Source: Planctomycetota bacterium (lineage in GTDB: Bacteria; Planctomycetota; UBA1135; GCA-002686595). From it: a stretch of 64,000 nucleotides of DNA. The position numbers and the translations under genes were made by a program. The stretch spans positions 62,001-126,000 of the forward strand of contig JADYYP010000021.1 of the NCBI GenBank assembly GCA_020853575.1, written 5' to 3'. This document shows, piece after piece, positions 52,360-61,308 of this stretch. The notes under the pieces were generated by a model that did not search any database, had not been told where the DNA came from, and saw nothing but the letters and a program-made list of their open reading frames with translations. Numbering within the stretch: position 1 is the stretch's first letter; each line of letters begins with the position of its first letter.

Positions 52360-52707
52360 TCACTCCGCGCTCTCGCCTTGGGGCCAGAGCTCGTCGCGGC
52401 GCAGCTCGACCTCGTCGAGGACGCGCCGCAACGTGGCCTGCTCGCCGGAGAGGAAGATCGAGTCGAAGTTGAGTTGGCACACCGCGCACACCGGGCGCGC
52501 GCCGCGGTAGCTCATCACGTCGACGCGCGGCGCCAGGACCACGTCCTCGAGGCCGTAGCGCGCGGCGTCGATCGGCGTCCCGTCCTCGTTGAACCCGAAG
52601 AAGCGCTTGACCTCGGCCGCGGTCCGGCGGCACAGGTAGCAGCGGTCCTCCTGACCCGAACGGTCGAGGGCCTCGAAGTACTCCTGGAAGCGTTGCTCGA
52701 TGGCCAT
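52360..52707 (-). CDS. Small protein with two CxxC pairs, next to AAA ATPase
   Basis: The product has 115 residues. ATG 52707 lies 4 bp after the ATPase stop; the alternative ATG at 52737 would overlap that gene. QEDRCYLCRRTAAEVKRFFG and GARPVCAVCQLNFDS provide two CxxC pairs about 50 residues apart, which together could bind one zinc. Between them is a loop VVLAPRVDVMSY; the C-terminus is helical and acidic. No family recognised. Cotranslation with the ATPase suggests a shared function. Confidence 0.65.
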   Translation of the reverse strand: MAIEQRFQEYFEALDRSGQEDRCYLCRRTAAEVKRFFGFNEDGTPIDAARYGLEDVVLAPRVDVMSYRGARPVCAVCQLNFDSIFLSGEQATLRRVLDEVELRRDELWPQGESAE

Positions 52708-52711
52708 GCGT

Positions 52712-54109
52712 TCAGATGAGTTCGTCTTCCGGGACACGTTCGACCTCCAGAGGCCGCTCGGGGCGCTCGGTCAACCCATAGGTGAGCTTGATCAACCGGT
52801 TTCCCAAGGTCGAGCGCAAGGCCTCGAGCTCCTTCTCGAGCGTTGCCGTCGAAAGTGGGCCGTCGGGCAGGACGATCGCGGCCACGCCATCGCCGCCAGC
52901 GGTGCGGGCCACGGCGCGCACCAAGCGGCCGGGGTGACGCGCGACCTCGGGTAGCTCGTCACCGACCAACTCGGCCGCCTCGCGCCGCAGATGGTCGAGC
53001 ACGAAGTCGACGCGCGCCTCGTCGTACAGGCGCGGCAAGTCGGGCTCGATGAACTGCTCCATCACCTTCACGCCGCGGCCTGCGTGGATCAGCGAGAGAT
53101 GCGGCTGGAGGTGACGGAAATGGAACTGCAGGAAGCGATCGGCGATGCGGTAGGTGCCGCGGCGTGAGCGCAGCGGATCGGGATCGGTCAGCGGCACCTC
53201 GCGCTCGACCAGGCGCAGCTCGCGCAGCGTGTGCAGGTACTTGTTGGCGGTGGTCGAGTCGACGCCGACCTCGAGCGCGATGTCGTTGAGCTTCTGCGCG
53301 CCCCGGGCGACGGCCGCGAGCAGCGAGTTGTAGGTCGCCGGGTTGGAGAGCTCGGAACGCAGCAGGAACTGCACTTCGTCGAACAGGAAGCCCTCCGGCC
53401 GCAGCACGTCGCGCAGCAGGTTCTCGCGCAGTGTGCGCGCGTCGTCGAAGCGCTGCAGATAGGCCGGCATGCCGCCGAGGATCGCGTAGGCGAGCACGCG
53501 CTCGTGCAGCGACCAGCGCGCGAAGAACGACAGCGTCTCCCGCGGAGCGATCTGCTCGAGCCTGCGCTGCGCGGTGCGCCGCCCGAACAGCGGCGAGCGC
53601 TCGGCGAGCACTTCCTTCTCCATGAACGAGACCTGGCTGCCGCACAGCACGAGCATCAGCGAGCTGTGCTTGCCGCGCGTGTCCCAGAAGCGCTGGAGCT
53701 GCGACGGCACGCTGGAGTTGGCCTCGCACAGGTAGGGGAATTCATCGAGCACCACCACCAGGCGCTCCGAGCCGGCGCGCTCGGCGAGGAAGCCCAGCGC
53801 GGCGCACCAGTCGGGGAACTCGATATCGCCCGCCAGGCTGTCGCCGAGCTCTTCCGCGATCGAGTGCCGAAAGCTCTTCAGGTTGTCGCGGTCGCGCACC
53901 TGCGCGGCGAGGAAATAGACCGCCTTGCGCCCCGAGCAGAACTGCTGCAGGAGCTCGGTCTTGCCCACCCGGCGGCGGCCGTAGAGCACGAACATCTCGG
54001 GGCGCCCGGACTCGGCCAGCTCCTGGAGAAACGCGAGCTCGCGAGCCCGCCCCAGGAAGCGCCCAGGGGTGGAAACGGCCTTGCTGACCTTGGGAGAGGG
54101 GGTGGACAT
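52712..54109 (-). CDS. Archaeal-type AAA ATPase with winged-helix domain
   Basis: The product has 465 residues. FLGRARELAFLQELAESG opens the ATPase; Walker A is MFVLYGRRRVGKTELLQQF, Walker B is VVVLDEFPYLCEA, and LMLVLCGSQVSFMEKEVL is the sensor segment with the following ERSPLFGRRTAQ. From about residue 295 a winged helix (KLNDIALEVGVDSTTANKYL) is followed by a DUF234-like C-terminus. Proteins of this STAND-like class are common in archaea and often act in regulation or defence, frequently as mobile genes. Start ATG 54109 is chosen over a longer frame (54259) because the domain begins right after it. The upstream region is unusually AT-rich. Confidence 0.85.
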   Translation of the reverse strand: MSTPSPKVSKAVSTPGRFLGRARELAFLQELAESGRPEMFVLYGRRRVGKTELLQQFCSGRKAVYFLAAQVRDRDNLKSFRHSIAEELGDSLAGDIEFPDWCAALGFLAERAGSERLVVVLDEFPYLCEANSSVPSQLQRFWDTRGKHSSLMLVLCGSQVSFMEKEVLAERSPLFGRRTAQRRLEQIAPRETLSFFARWSLHERVLAYAILGGMPAYLQRFDDARTLRENLLRDVLRPEGFLFDEVQFLLRSELSNPATYNSLLAAVARGAQKLNDIALEVGVDSTTANKYLHTLRELRLVEREVPLTDPDPLRSRRGTYRIADRFLQFHFRHLQPHLSLIHAGRGVKVMEQFIEPDLPRLYDEARVDFVLDHLRREAAELVGDELPEVARHPGRLVRAVARTAGGDGVAAIVLPDGPLSTATLEKELEALRSTLGNRLIKLTYGLTERPERPLEVERVPEDELI

Positions 54110-54126
54110 GCTTGGATGATATCTCG

Positions 54127-54139
54127 CAGTATTATACTG
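54127..54139 (-). promoter_or_regulatory. 13-bp palindrome containing a consensus -10 box for the AAA ATPase gene
   Basis: On the minus strand the sequence CAGTATAATACTG is a perfect palindrome (central base apart) and contains TATAAT, 18 bp before the ATG. It lies in an AT-rich island (about 54112-54152) unlike the surrounding GC-rich DNA. No good -35 is seen at the proper distance. It may be an autoregulated promoter. Confidence 0.45.
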
Positions 54140-54317
54140 TCGAGTATATATCGGCGGATCGGGGGCCAAAGGCAAGGCCGACGGAGTGGGCGACCGAGTG
54201 GCTGTCTGACTCCGAACCGTGATGGATGCGGGGAGCTGAGGCTGGCGAGCGGCGCTCACCGCCGCTGGAGCTGCGCGTCGGAGCCCCTTGGCTCGTCAGG
54301 TAGCTTTTCCGAGGTCC

Positions 54318-54803
54318 GTGCAGCGGCCTCCCACACTCTCGACGGCGCGCTTGCGCATGGTCGCGTTGCACTCGCGGCAGGGCGCCGAGCTCGTGAACGC
54401 CGGAGGGGGTGCGACCTCGGTCGGGGCGTCGCCGGAGTGCGCGTGGGCGACGGCCGCGACGCCCGCGCTCGAACCCGAGGCATATGCGTGGGACATGCTG
54501 CTCTGCGATTCCTCGACCCCACCGACCTCGATCGGCCGCGTGCGCTTGGCTCCGACGGGGCGCGGCGGTGAGCTCGAGCTGTGGTGCTCGGTGCTCGCCT
54601 CGCACCAACGCCGCGGATTGGCCTCGGAGGCCTGTCGCGCGGTCATCGTGTGGGCCAGCCGCGATGCGCGCCTCGACCGGATCGTCGCCCGCCTTCCCGA
54701 GGGACCCGAGCTCCCGACGAAGGGCCTCGAGCGGCTGGGGTTTTCGCCTGGTGGGGCCCCGGGTGCCGACGGAGGAATTCGTTTCGCGCTCGAGCTGGGG
54801 TGA
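54318..54803 (+). CDS. GNAT-family N-acetyltransferase
   Basis: The product has about 161 residues from GTG 54318; TTG 54288 is a possible earlier start. PPTLSTARLRMVAL is the usual first strand of RimJ/RimL-like acetyltransferases. SIGRVRLAPTGRGGELELWC and HQRRGLASEACRAVIVWASR hold the acetyl-CoA-binding Q/R-x-x-G-x-A/G motif and the following helix, and PTKGLERLGFSPGG is the typical final motif. Substrate unknown. It reads divergently from the AAA ATPase and converges with the RlmL-like gene. Confidence 0.8.
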   Translation: MQRPPTLSTARLRMVALHSRQGAELVNAGGGATSVGASPECAWATAATPALEPEAYAWDMLLCDSSTPPTSIGRVRLAPTGRGGELELWCSVLASHQRRGLASEACRAVIVWASRDARLDRIVARLPEGPELPTKGLERLGFSPGGAPGADGGIRFALELG

Positions 54804-54848
54804 GCCGCGAGGTTGAGCGGTGCGCCGAGCTCACGCGCGGCCGGCGCG

Positions 54849-54867
54849 CGAAAAACTCGATTTTTCG
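54849..54867. terminator. A/T-tract hairpin between convergent genes
   Basis: CGAAAAA and TTTTTCG pair around a 5-base loop, in the 206-bp gap between the convergent acetyltransferase and RlmL-like genes. Such a symmetrical stem with T-runs on both strands could act as a weak bidirectional terminator. The rest of the gap shows nothing else. Confidence 0.45.
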
Positions 54868-55009
54868 GCCACGAATCGACGCCCGCGACATCAATCGATG
54901 CACTGAGGGATCGCTCCGGCCGGCCGCAGCTCTCGAGGCGGTCGGTCGGGGCCTCTTCCTTCCGCAACCGGACGTCCGCGCGGACGACAGCGAATCGGCG
55001 ACAAGGCAG

Positions 55010-56152
55010 TCAGGGCTGCGCCACCTCGCTCAGCAGGAACTCGCACTCCAGGCCACCATTCAGGATCGGGTGGTGGACGGGGTTCGAGAGAGCGAGTGTG
55101 GCGGACAGCTTGCCGCGTTCGACGAGCAGTCCGACGTGGAACCCGGCGCAGTGCTCGCGCAGCCAGCGACCGAAGCGCCGGTACAGCTCGGTGACTTCGC
55201 GCTGGTCTCCGATGCGCCCGCCGTAGGGCAGGTTCGAGAGCAGCCAGGCGTTCCAGCCCTTGCGCGGCTCGAGCTCGAGCGCCTCGCCGACGTCCAAGGC
55301 GATGCGGCCCGCGAGCCCGGCGGCGTCCACGTTTTCCATGGCTCCCTGGATCGTCTTGGGATCGCGGTCGCGGCCGACCAGAAGCGCCTTCGAAGGCCGC
55401 TGCGCGGCGCGCGCCTCACTGCGCAAGCGCGCGGCGAGCGCGGCCTCCGACTCGCTCCAGCGCTCCAGGCCGAACGAGGCTCGCAGCAGCCCCGGAGCAC
55501 GGTTCTCGGCGATCCAGGCGGCCTCGACCAGCAGTGTGCCCGAGCCGCAGAAGGGATCGATCAGCGGCGCGCGGCCATTCCATTTCGAGAGCAGCACCAG
55601 CGCCGCGGCGAAGGTCTCGGCCAGCGGCGCACGACCCTGGAATGCGCGCCAGCCGCGCTTGTGCAGCGACTCGCCCGAGGTGTCGACCAGCAAGGTGCAG
55701 CGATCGCGGAACAGGTGCGCGTACACGCCGAGGTCGGCGTTCTCCTTCGCGACCGAGGGGCGCGTGCCGTGCTTGGCGCGCACCGCGTCGACGATGGCGT
55801 CCTTGACGCGTTGCTCGATGAACAGGGTGTGGTCGAGCGCCGACTCCTTCGAGTGCGCGTCGACGATCAACGTGCCCTCCGGCCGCACGAAGCGGTTCCA
55901 ATCGACTTCGCGCGCACGTTCGTAGAGCGCGTCCGCGTCCTTGGCCTCGAAGCGCGCCACGCGCATCAACACCCGGATCGCGGTGCGCAACCACAGATTC
56001 GCGCGCAGCGCGTCGGCCAGCGAACCCTCGAAGTACACGCCACCGGTCTGGCGCTCGACCTTGGACAGGCCGAGCGTCTTGAGCTCCTCGTGCAGCACCG
56101 GCTCGAGGCCCGGCGCACACGTGGCGAAGAAGCGCTCTCGTCGTTGTGACAT
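55010..56152 (-). CDS. THUMP-domain RlmL-like rRNA/RNA methyltransferase
   Basis: The product has 380 residues. An N-terminal ferredoxin-like plus THUMP region (RFFATCAPGLEPVLHEELKT, TGGVYFEGSLADALRANLWL, then KENADLGVYAHLFRDRCTLL) precedes a class I methyltransferase with APLIDPFCGSGTLLVEAAWI as the SAM motif and LLSNLPYGGRIGDQRE as the catalytic N-L-P-Y motif. The layout equals the N-terminal methyltransferase half of RlmL, which makes m2G in 23S rRNA; the second (RlmK) half is absent, as in many bacteria. It lies 15 bp downstream of the exonuclease-like gene. Confidence 0.9.
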   Translation of the reverse strand: MSQRRERFFATCAPGLEPVLHEELKTLGLSKVERQTGGVYFEGSLADALRANLWLRTAIRVLMRVARFEAKDADALYERAREVDWNRFVRPEGTLIVDAHSKESALDHTLFIEQRVKDAIVDAVRAKHGTRPSVAKENADLGVYAHLFRDRCTLLVDTSGESLHKRGWRAFQGRAPLAETFAAALVLLSKWNGRAPLIDPFCGSGTLLVEAAWIAENRAPGLLRASFGLERWSESEAALAARLRSEARAAQRPSKALLVGRDRDPKTIQGAMENVDAAGLAGRIALDVGEALELEPRKGWNAWLLSNLPYGGRIGDQREVTELYRRFGRWLREHCAGFHVGLLVERGKLSATLALSNPVHHPILNGGLECEFLLSEVAQP

Positions 56153-56167
56153 GGTCGTCCCGCGCGC

Positions 56168-56926
56168 TCAGCGCACGTCGCCGCACCAGGCGTAGAACTT
56201 CTCGCGACGCAGCGGCTCGCGCATCCAGGAGGTGTCCGGAAGCGGGATCGCCAGCGCCTGCCGCACGCTGCGCAGCACTGGCATGGGCTCGCTCGAGAAC
56301 GTCCCCTTCTTCGTTTTCCAGCGGATTTCGCGCTGGGTGACGATGCGGGCGACGACCGCCTCCGTCAACCGGCAGTCGCCGGCGACGTAGTCGAGCACGA
56401 GCTGGCGATTTCCCCGCGCCCACTCGATCGGGGCTTGCTCGCCGCTCATCAGCTTCTTCTCCGTGAGGCCCAGTCCTTCGGCCACGTTGGCCAGGGAGAC
56501 CGGGAAGCCGCGCTGGCAGACGAACTGGAACATCGGGTCGTAGAGCTCGAGCGCGATCTCCTTGGCGAGCTGCATGTCCTCGGCGACGTGCCCCAACCAG
56601 CGCACATCGAACGACAGACCGTTCCAGGCGCACACCTTCACGCCGGCCAGCTGTTGCTCGCGCAACCACAGGAGCATCTCGCGCGCTCCGCTGGCGCTGA
56701 GCTTTGGGCCGGGCTCGCCATGCTCGTCCTTCGTGTACCAATGGCGCGTCTTGCCGCGGTCGTCGACTGCTGCGGCGCAGGAGATGTCGAACGGCCCATG
56801 GGCCTCGAGGTCTTCACCGGGCGCGAGCTCGATCACATTCGCGATCTCGATGTCGAACGCGACGCGCGTGGGCGGCGCGGCGTCGTCGCGCGAGTCGAAC
56901 AAGCCCGGGGTGTGGATCTTGGTCAT
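56168..56926 (-). CDS. Predicted DEDD 3'-5' exonuclease
   Basis: The product has 252 residues. ATG 56926 is chosen because the fold starts soon after, with RVAFDIEIANVIEL (first D and E of the DEDD set). VCAWNGLSFDVRWLGHVAED provides the second aspartate and LVLDYVAGDCRLTEAVVA the last, giving a complete metal site of an RNase H-like exonuclease related to the DnaQ/PolB-type predicted exonucleases. The C-terminus (SWMREPLRREKFYAWC) is Trp-rich. Its substrate is unknown; it precedes and probably shares a transcript with the methyltransferase. Confidence 0.8.
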   Translation of the reverse strand: MTKIHTPGLFDSRDDAAPPTRVAFDIEIANVIELAPGEDLEAHGPFDISCAAAVDDRGKTRHWYTKDEHGEPGPKLSASGAREMLLWLREQQLAGVKVCAWNGLSFDVRWLGHVAEDMQLAKEIALELYDPMFQFVCQRGFPVSLANVAEGLGLTEKKLMSGEQAPIEWARGNRQLVLDYVAGDCRLTEAVVARIVTQREIRWKTKKGTFSSEPMPVLRSVRQALAIPLPDTSWMREPLRREKFYAWCGDVR

Positions 56927-57128
56927 CCGCGGATGATGCACGCTGCGCAGCGCAGCCGCTATCGCCGCTGAGGAGATCCACGGGCGGTTGCGCACCGGCA
57001 TGAAGTTCGGCATAGATTCCCGAGCCGCCGGAGGCTTGGCGGACGCTGCGAACCTAGAGTGCTGTGCAGTGATTCCACGGTGGTCCGGAGTACGGTGGGA
57101 GCGCGCCGTACTCAGACGGAGCCTCAGC

Positions 57129-60100
57129 GTGCCCGATTCCATCTCCCAGATCGCCACAGCCAGCTCTCCGGGCCAGAGACCTGACCTCGCGAACTCGTGG
57201 CTGCAGCGCATCGGAGTGCGCGCGCTGCTGTTCGCGTCGTTGGTGGCCTCCGCGCTCGTGCGCGAGAGCGGCACGGGCTCGCTGATCGAGGCCGTGATCT
57301 GGTTGCCCAGCGGCGTCGCGATCGCGGGCTTGTGGTTGCTCGGTTTGGGCTCGTGGTGGATCGTCGCGCTGGCGGCGATCGCCGTCCGCGTTTCGATCGG
57401 CTACCCGGCGTCCGTGATCGTCGCCGGAGGGCTCGGCAGTGCCTGCGAAGCGGCGTGCGGCGCGTGGCTCCCGCGGCGCATGAACGTCGACGCGGCCTTC
57501 GCGCGCTTGCGCGACGTGGTCGCGCTGTGCGTGGTGGCGAGTGTCGCACCGCTCGCGAGCATCCTGGTGTCGTGGATTGGGCGCGCATGCACGCAGCCGG
57601 TGTTCCGTCCTCCGTTCTACTCGGGCTGGGACGGTTGGTGGCGCATGAACGCGCTGGGCGTGCTGGTCGTGCTGCCGTTCATCAGCACCTGGTTCGTGCA
57701 GCGGCCGAGCAACTGGTCGCGGCGCGCCAGCATCGAGGCCTTGGCCACCGTCCTGGGGCTGCTGGCCGTGGTCTGGTTGGTCATGACGCGCGTCGAGCCC
57801 GACCCACTGGCGACCAGTGTGCTGTACTCGTTGCTGCCGATCGCGTTGTTCGCGTCCGTGCGCTTCGGCCCGCGCGGAGCGATCTCGATCGGAGCCCTGA
57901 CGGCGCTCTCGGTCGCGCTCGGCACCAACTTCGGCATCGGACCGTTCATGTCGGTGCCGCTCGAATCGCGCCACGTCGCCGTGCAGGTCTTCGACCTGTC
58001 CTTGGTCGGGGTGCCGCTGGTGCTCGGAGCGCTGCTCGCCGAGCGCGAAGCGGCGATCGCCAGCCAGGCGCGCGCGTCGGCCTCGCGCCGCGCGTTCCAG
58101 CAGCTCTTGTTGGACGTGACCTACCGCATCAAGGGCGACGGCACGGTGCTCGACATGTACGTGCCCGAGGGCCTGCGCGCCACCAAGGAGCACGAGCGTT
58201 GGATCGGCAGGCGCTTGGCCGAGGTGGTCGCGCCCGAACTCGCGCGCAAGCTCGAGGCGAGCATCGAGGAGACGCTGCGCGGCGCGCCGACCGAGCCGCA
58301 CGAGTTCCAGTTCGTGCTCGCGGGCTCGACGCGCATCCACGAGGTGCGCTTCGTGCGCATCGCGACCGACGAGGTGCTCAGCCTGGTGCGCGACATCACC
58401 GAGCGCAAGCGCGACGAACTGCTCCTGGGTTGGCAGGCGCACGTGCTGGAGGCCATCGCCACCGGGCGTCCCACCGTCGACGTGATGTCGATGCTGCTCC
58501 ACGGCATCGAGAGCATGACCGAAGGCGGCTTGGCCTCGCTGCTCACGCTCGAAGGCCAGCGGCTCAAGAACGGCATCGCTCCGTCGCTGCCAACGAGCTA
58601 CACGGCGGCCCTGGAGGGGCTGGTGATCGGGCCCGCGGTCGGTTCGTGCGGTACCGCGGCCTTCACCGGCCAGACCACCGTCGTCAGCGACATCGAGAAC
58701 GACCCGCTGTGGACCGGGTTCGCGGCGCTGGCGCTGTCCCACGGCCTGCGATCGTGTTGGTCCGTTCCCGTGCGTGCCGCCGCCGGCCGCGTGCTCGGGA
58801 CATTCGCCGTGTATTACCGCGAGCGCCGAGCTCCGAGCGCCTCGGAGCTCAAGCTGGTCGAGCGTGCCGCCGCGCTCGCTGGCATCACGCTCGAACGCGA
58901 GCAGCGCGAGAGCTTGTTGGCGTCGATCAATCACAATGTCAACGAGGGCATCCTGCGCACGACGCCCGATCGCGGACTGTTGTACGTGAACGACGCCATG
59001 GCGCGCATGTTCGGCTTCGACAGCGCCGAGGAGCTCGTGCGCACCGACCCAAAGCAGCTCTTCGTCGACCCCGAACGACGCGTGGAGCTGTTCCGCGTAC
59101 TGCGCGAGCGCGGTCGGATCGACAACGAGGAAGTGCTGTGTCGGCGCCGCGACGGCTCGACGTTCTGGGGCATGGTGCAAGGTCGGGCCGTGTTCACCGC
59201 GGACGGCAGCGTCGACCACTGCGATGGCGCGATCGCCGACATCACCGAGCGCAAGGGTCTCGAGGACAAGCTGCGTCAAGCGCAGAAGATGGAAGCCGTC
59301 GGCCGACTCGCCGGCGGTGTTGCTCACGACTTCAACAACCTCCTCACGGCCATCAGCGGCTATGCGGAGTCGTTGGTGGACTCGCTTCCGGGCGCGAGCC
59401 GCGAGCTGCGGGACGCGCAGGAAATCCTGCGCGCGGCGGGGCGCGCGGCCGGATTGACGCGCCAGCTGCTCGCCTACAGCCGCCAACAGGTGCTCGCGCC
59501 TCGCGTGCTCGACCTGACCGCCATCGTCGACGAGCTCGGGGACATGCTGCGACGCTTGATCGGCGAGCACATCCGCTTGTCGATCCCGCTCGCGGCTCAA
59601 GCGGCGCATGCGCGCGTCGATCGCGGTCAGATCGAGCAGGTGGTGCTCAACTTGGTGCTCAACGCTCGCGATGCGATGCCCGCGGGCGGCACGCTGACGA
59701 TTGAGACGACGCTGGTCGAGCTCGACGCGAACTTCTTGCGCGGCCACGCGGAACGCGCGCCCGGTCCGTACGTGTGCATGAGCGTGTCCGACACCGGCTG
59801 CGGGATGGACGAGGCCACGCGCTCGCGTGCCTTCGATCCGTTCTTCACGACGAAAGTGCAGGGCAAGGGCACTGGGCTGGGGCTCTCGACGGTCTACGGC
59901 ATCGTCCACCAGAGCGGGGGACTGGTCACGTTGGCGAGCACGCTGGGCGTTGGGACGACGGTGAGCGTGTACCTGCCGCGGCTGGCGAACGCCGCGCCAA
60001 CGACCGACGAGGCGCGACCGGCGCCGGTTTCCACGCGCAAGGGCGGCACGGTGCTGGTCGTCGAGGACGAGCCCATGGTGCGCGAGATCGTGACCACGAC

Positions 60101-60413
60101 GCTGCGCGCCGCCGGTTTTCTGGTGCTCGAGGCGGAGAACGGCGAGCGCGCGCTCGACGTCGCTCGCGCCGCGTCACGACCACCGGACTTGGTGGTCACC
60201 GATTTGGTGATGCCTCGCACCGGCGGCTTCGAGCTCGCGCGCGAGCTGCGGCGCCAGAGCCCACGGCTTCCGGTGTTGTTCGTTTCCGGCTACACGGCCG
60301 AGGCGCCGCTCCTCCCGTCGGACCCGTCGACCTCGCGGCTCCAGAAGCCCTTCACGCGCAAGGAACTCCTGGCGCGTGTGAGCGCGCTGCTCGAGGACGC
60401 GTCGAGCGGCTGA
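57129..60413 (+). CDS. MASE1 hybrid sensor histidine kinase with receiver domain
   Basis: The product has 1094 residues. GTG 57129, seven bases after GGAG, is preferred to longer starts. Residues about 25-300 are a MASE1-like eight-helix membrane sensor (EAVIWLPSGVAIAGLWLLG is typical). PAS (about 325-430), GAF (about 440-590) and a second PAS (about 600-720) follow. The kinase has His733 in GGVAHDFNNLLTAISGY, an N box LNLVLNARDAMPAGG, and G boxes VSDTGCGMDE and GKGTGLGLSTVYG. A C-terminal receiver has phospho-acceptor Asp1025 in VVTDLVMPRTGG. No separate response regulator is adjacent, so the partner of this phosphorelay is elsewhere. Confidence 0.93.
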   Translation: MPDSISQIATASSPGQRPDLANSWLQRIGVRALLFASLVASALVRESGTGSLIEAVIWLPSGVAIAGLWLLGLGSWWIVALAAIAVRVSIGYPASVIVAGGLGSACEAACGAWLPRRMNVDAAFARLRDVVALCVVASVAPLASILVSWIGRACTQPVFRPPFYSGWDGWWRMNALGVLVVLPFISTWFVQRPSNWSRRASIEALATVLGLLAVVWLVMTRVEPDPLATSVLYSLLPIALFASVRFGPRGAISIGALTALSVALGTNFGIGPFMSVPLESRHVAVQVFDLSLVGVPLVLGALLAEREAAIASQARASASRRAFQQLLLDVTYRIKGDGTVLDMYVPEGLRATKEHERWIGRRLAEVVAPELARKLEASIEETLRGAPTEPHEFQFVLAGSTRIHEVRFVRIATDEVLSLVRDITERKRDELLLGWQAHVLEAIATGRPTVDVMSMLLHGIESMTEGGLASLLTLEGQRLKNGIAPSLPTSYTAALEGLVIGPAVGSCGTAAFTGQTTVVSDIENDPLWTGFAALALSHGLRSCWSVPVRAAAGRVLGTFAVYYRERRAPSASELKLVERAAALAGITLEREQRESLLASINHNVNEGILRTTPDRGLLYVNDAMARMFGFDSAEELVRTDPKQLFVDPERRVELFRVLRERGRIDNEEVLCRRRDGSTFWGMVQGRAVFTADGSVDHCDGAIADITERKGLEDKLRQAQKMEAVGRLAGGVAHDFNNLLTAISGYAESLVDSLPGASRELRDAQEILRAAGRAAGLTRQLLAYSRQQVLAPRVLDLTAIVDELGDMLRRLIGEHIRLSIPLAAQAAHARVDRGQIEQVVLNLVLNARDAMPAGGTLTIETTLVELDANFLRGHAERAPGPYVCMSVSDTGCGMDEATRSRAFDPFFTTKVQGKGTGLGLSTVYGIVHQSGGLVTLASTLGVGTTVSVYLPRLANAAPTTDEARPAPVSTRKGGTVLVVEDEPMVREIVTTTLRAAGFLVLEAENGERALDVARAASRPPDLVVTDLVMPRTGGFELARELRRQSPRLPVLFVSGYTAEAPLLPSDPSTSRLQKPFTRKELLARVSALLEDASSG

Positions 60414-60438
60414 CGTCGGCGCTCGCCAACGCGAGTGC

Positions 60439-61089
60439 TCACGCGCCTGGGGCGTGAACGGCGCTCGACGGCGGGCGCTTGCGGGTCCACAGCGTGCGCT
60501 CGACCTTGCGCGCGAGCACTTCCTCGAGCGCGCGTTGCACAGCTTCTCCCTCGAGGATTCCCAGGGCGCGCGCGATGGCCTCGAAGGTCGCGAGATAGCG
60601 CGGCTCGGGATGGGTCCGCAGCGCGTAGCTCGACGGCGGACCGTCGGGCAAGTGGACGTGCGGCAAGCGAGCGAGCGCCTGTTCCTTGTTCGCGATCTTG
60701 AACGCTTGGCGCCAATTCCCATCGGGCACCAGCAAGGTCACGGGACCGGCGAGCGCGAGCTCGCGCGTCAATGGCCGTGAGTCCGGCGTGGGGTACAGCA
60801 CCAGCGCGCATGAATGCGGCGCGGCGTGCTGTTCGTAGGCGCGCCGATCCTCGTCGCGGCCGACGACGCGGACTTCCGCGTTGGACAGTGCGAGCGGCAC
60901 CAGGCGCGCGGTGTTGGTCGTCTTGTGGACCTCGCGCCGGTGGGCGAACACCACGACGCGCGTTTCCAACGCGAGCGCGGTGGTTTCGCGGCACATGCAC
61001 AGATCCGGCGGCAAGGCGCAGCGCTCACAGCGCGGCGAGCCGCGCTTGCCACGGTGCGGTCCCAGGCGCGTGGGGAGCGAGGAGTCCAC
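60439..61089 (-). CDS. DTW-domain tRNA-uridine aminocarboxypropyltransferase
   Basis: The product has 216 residues. CERCALPPDLCMCRE is the N-terminal Cys-rich (metal-binding) motif and VTLLVPDGNWRQAFKIANKE the D-G-x-W signature of DTW proteins, which transfer the 3-amino-3-carboxypropyl group from SAM to uridine in tRNA (TapT/TuaA in E. coli, Tsr3-related in eukaryotes). HKTTNTARLVPLAL and SSYALRTHPEPRYLATFEAI complete the family pattern. It converges with the histidine kinase gene, 25 bp apart. Confidence 0.9.
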   Translation of the reverse strand: MDSSLPTRLGPHRGKRGSPRCERCALPPDLCMCRETTALALETRVVVFAHRREVHKTTNTARLVPLALSNAEVRVVGRDEDRRAYEQHAAPHSCALVLYPTPDSRPLTRELALAGPVTLLVPDGNWRQAFKIANKEQALARLPHVHLPDGPPSSYALRTHPEPRYLATFEAIARALGILEGEAVQRALEEVLARKVERTLWTRKRPPSSAVHAPGA

Positions 61090-61308
61090 GCGCGCAGCCT
61101 ACGCGATCGGTCGCGCGTCCGTGTGCCAGCCGTCCGAGCGCGGGACCGCGGAGCGCGGCGCGTCCAGGTTGTGGATGAAGGCCACGCGGGTGTGCTCCGC
61201 GCGCCGCCAGGACGAGGGGCGGAGGGTCCCACGAGCGCTGGAACGGCTCTTGGAATCGAGGGACCGCGCTCGACTTCTCGACTCCAGCCCACGCTCGACT
61301 CCACACCC

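Noticed and set aside
57054..59909. 951-codon minus-strand open frame opposite the histidine kinase
   Set aside because: No domain pattern; the plus strand encodes a complete hybrid kinase over the same bases.
60814..61308. Extended N-terminus of the FG-GAP protein
   Set aside because: The open frame continues upstream, but it runs antisense through the DTW-domain gene, is Arg-rich and lacks a signal; ATG 61309 gives a proper signal peptide.
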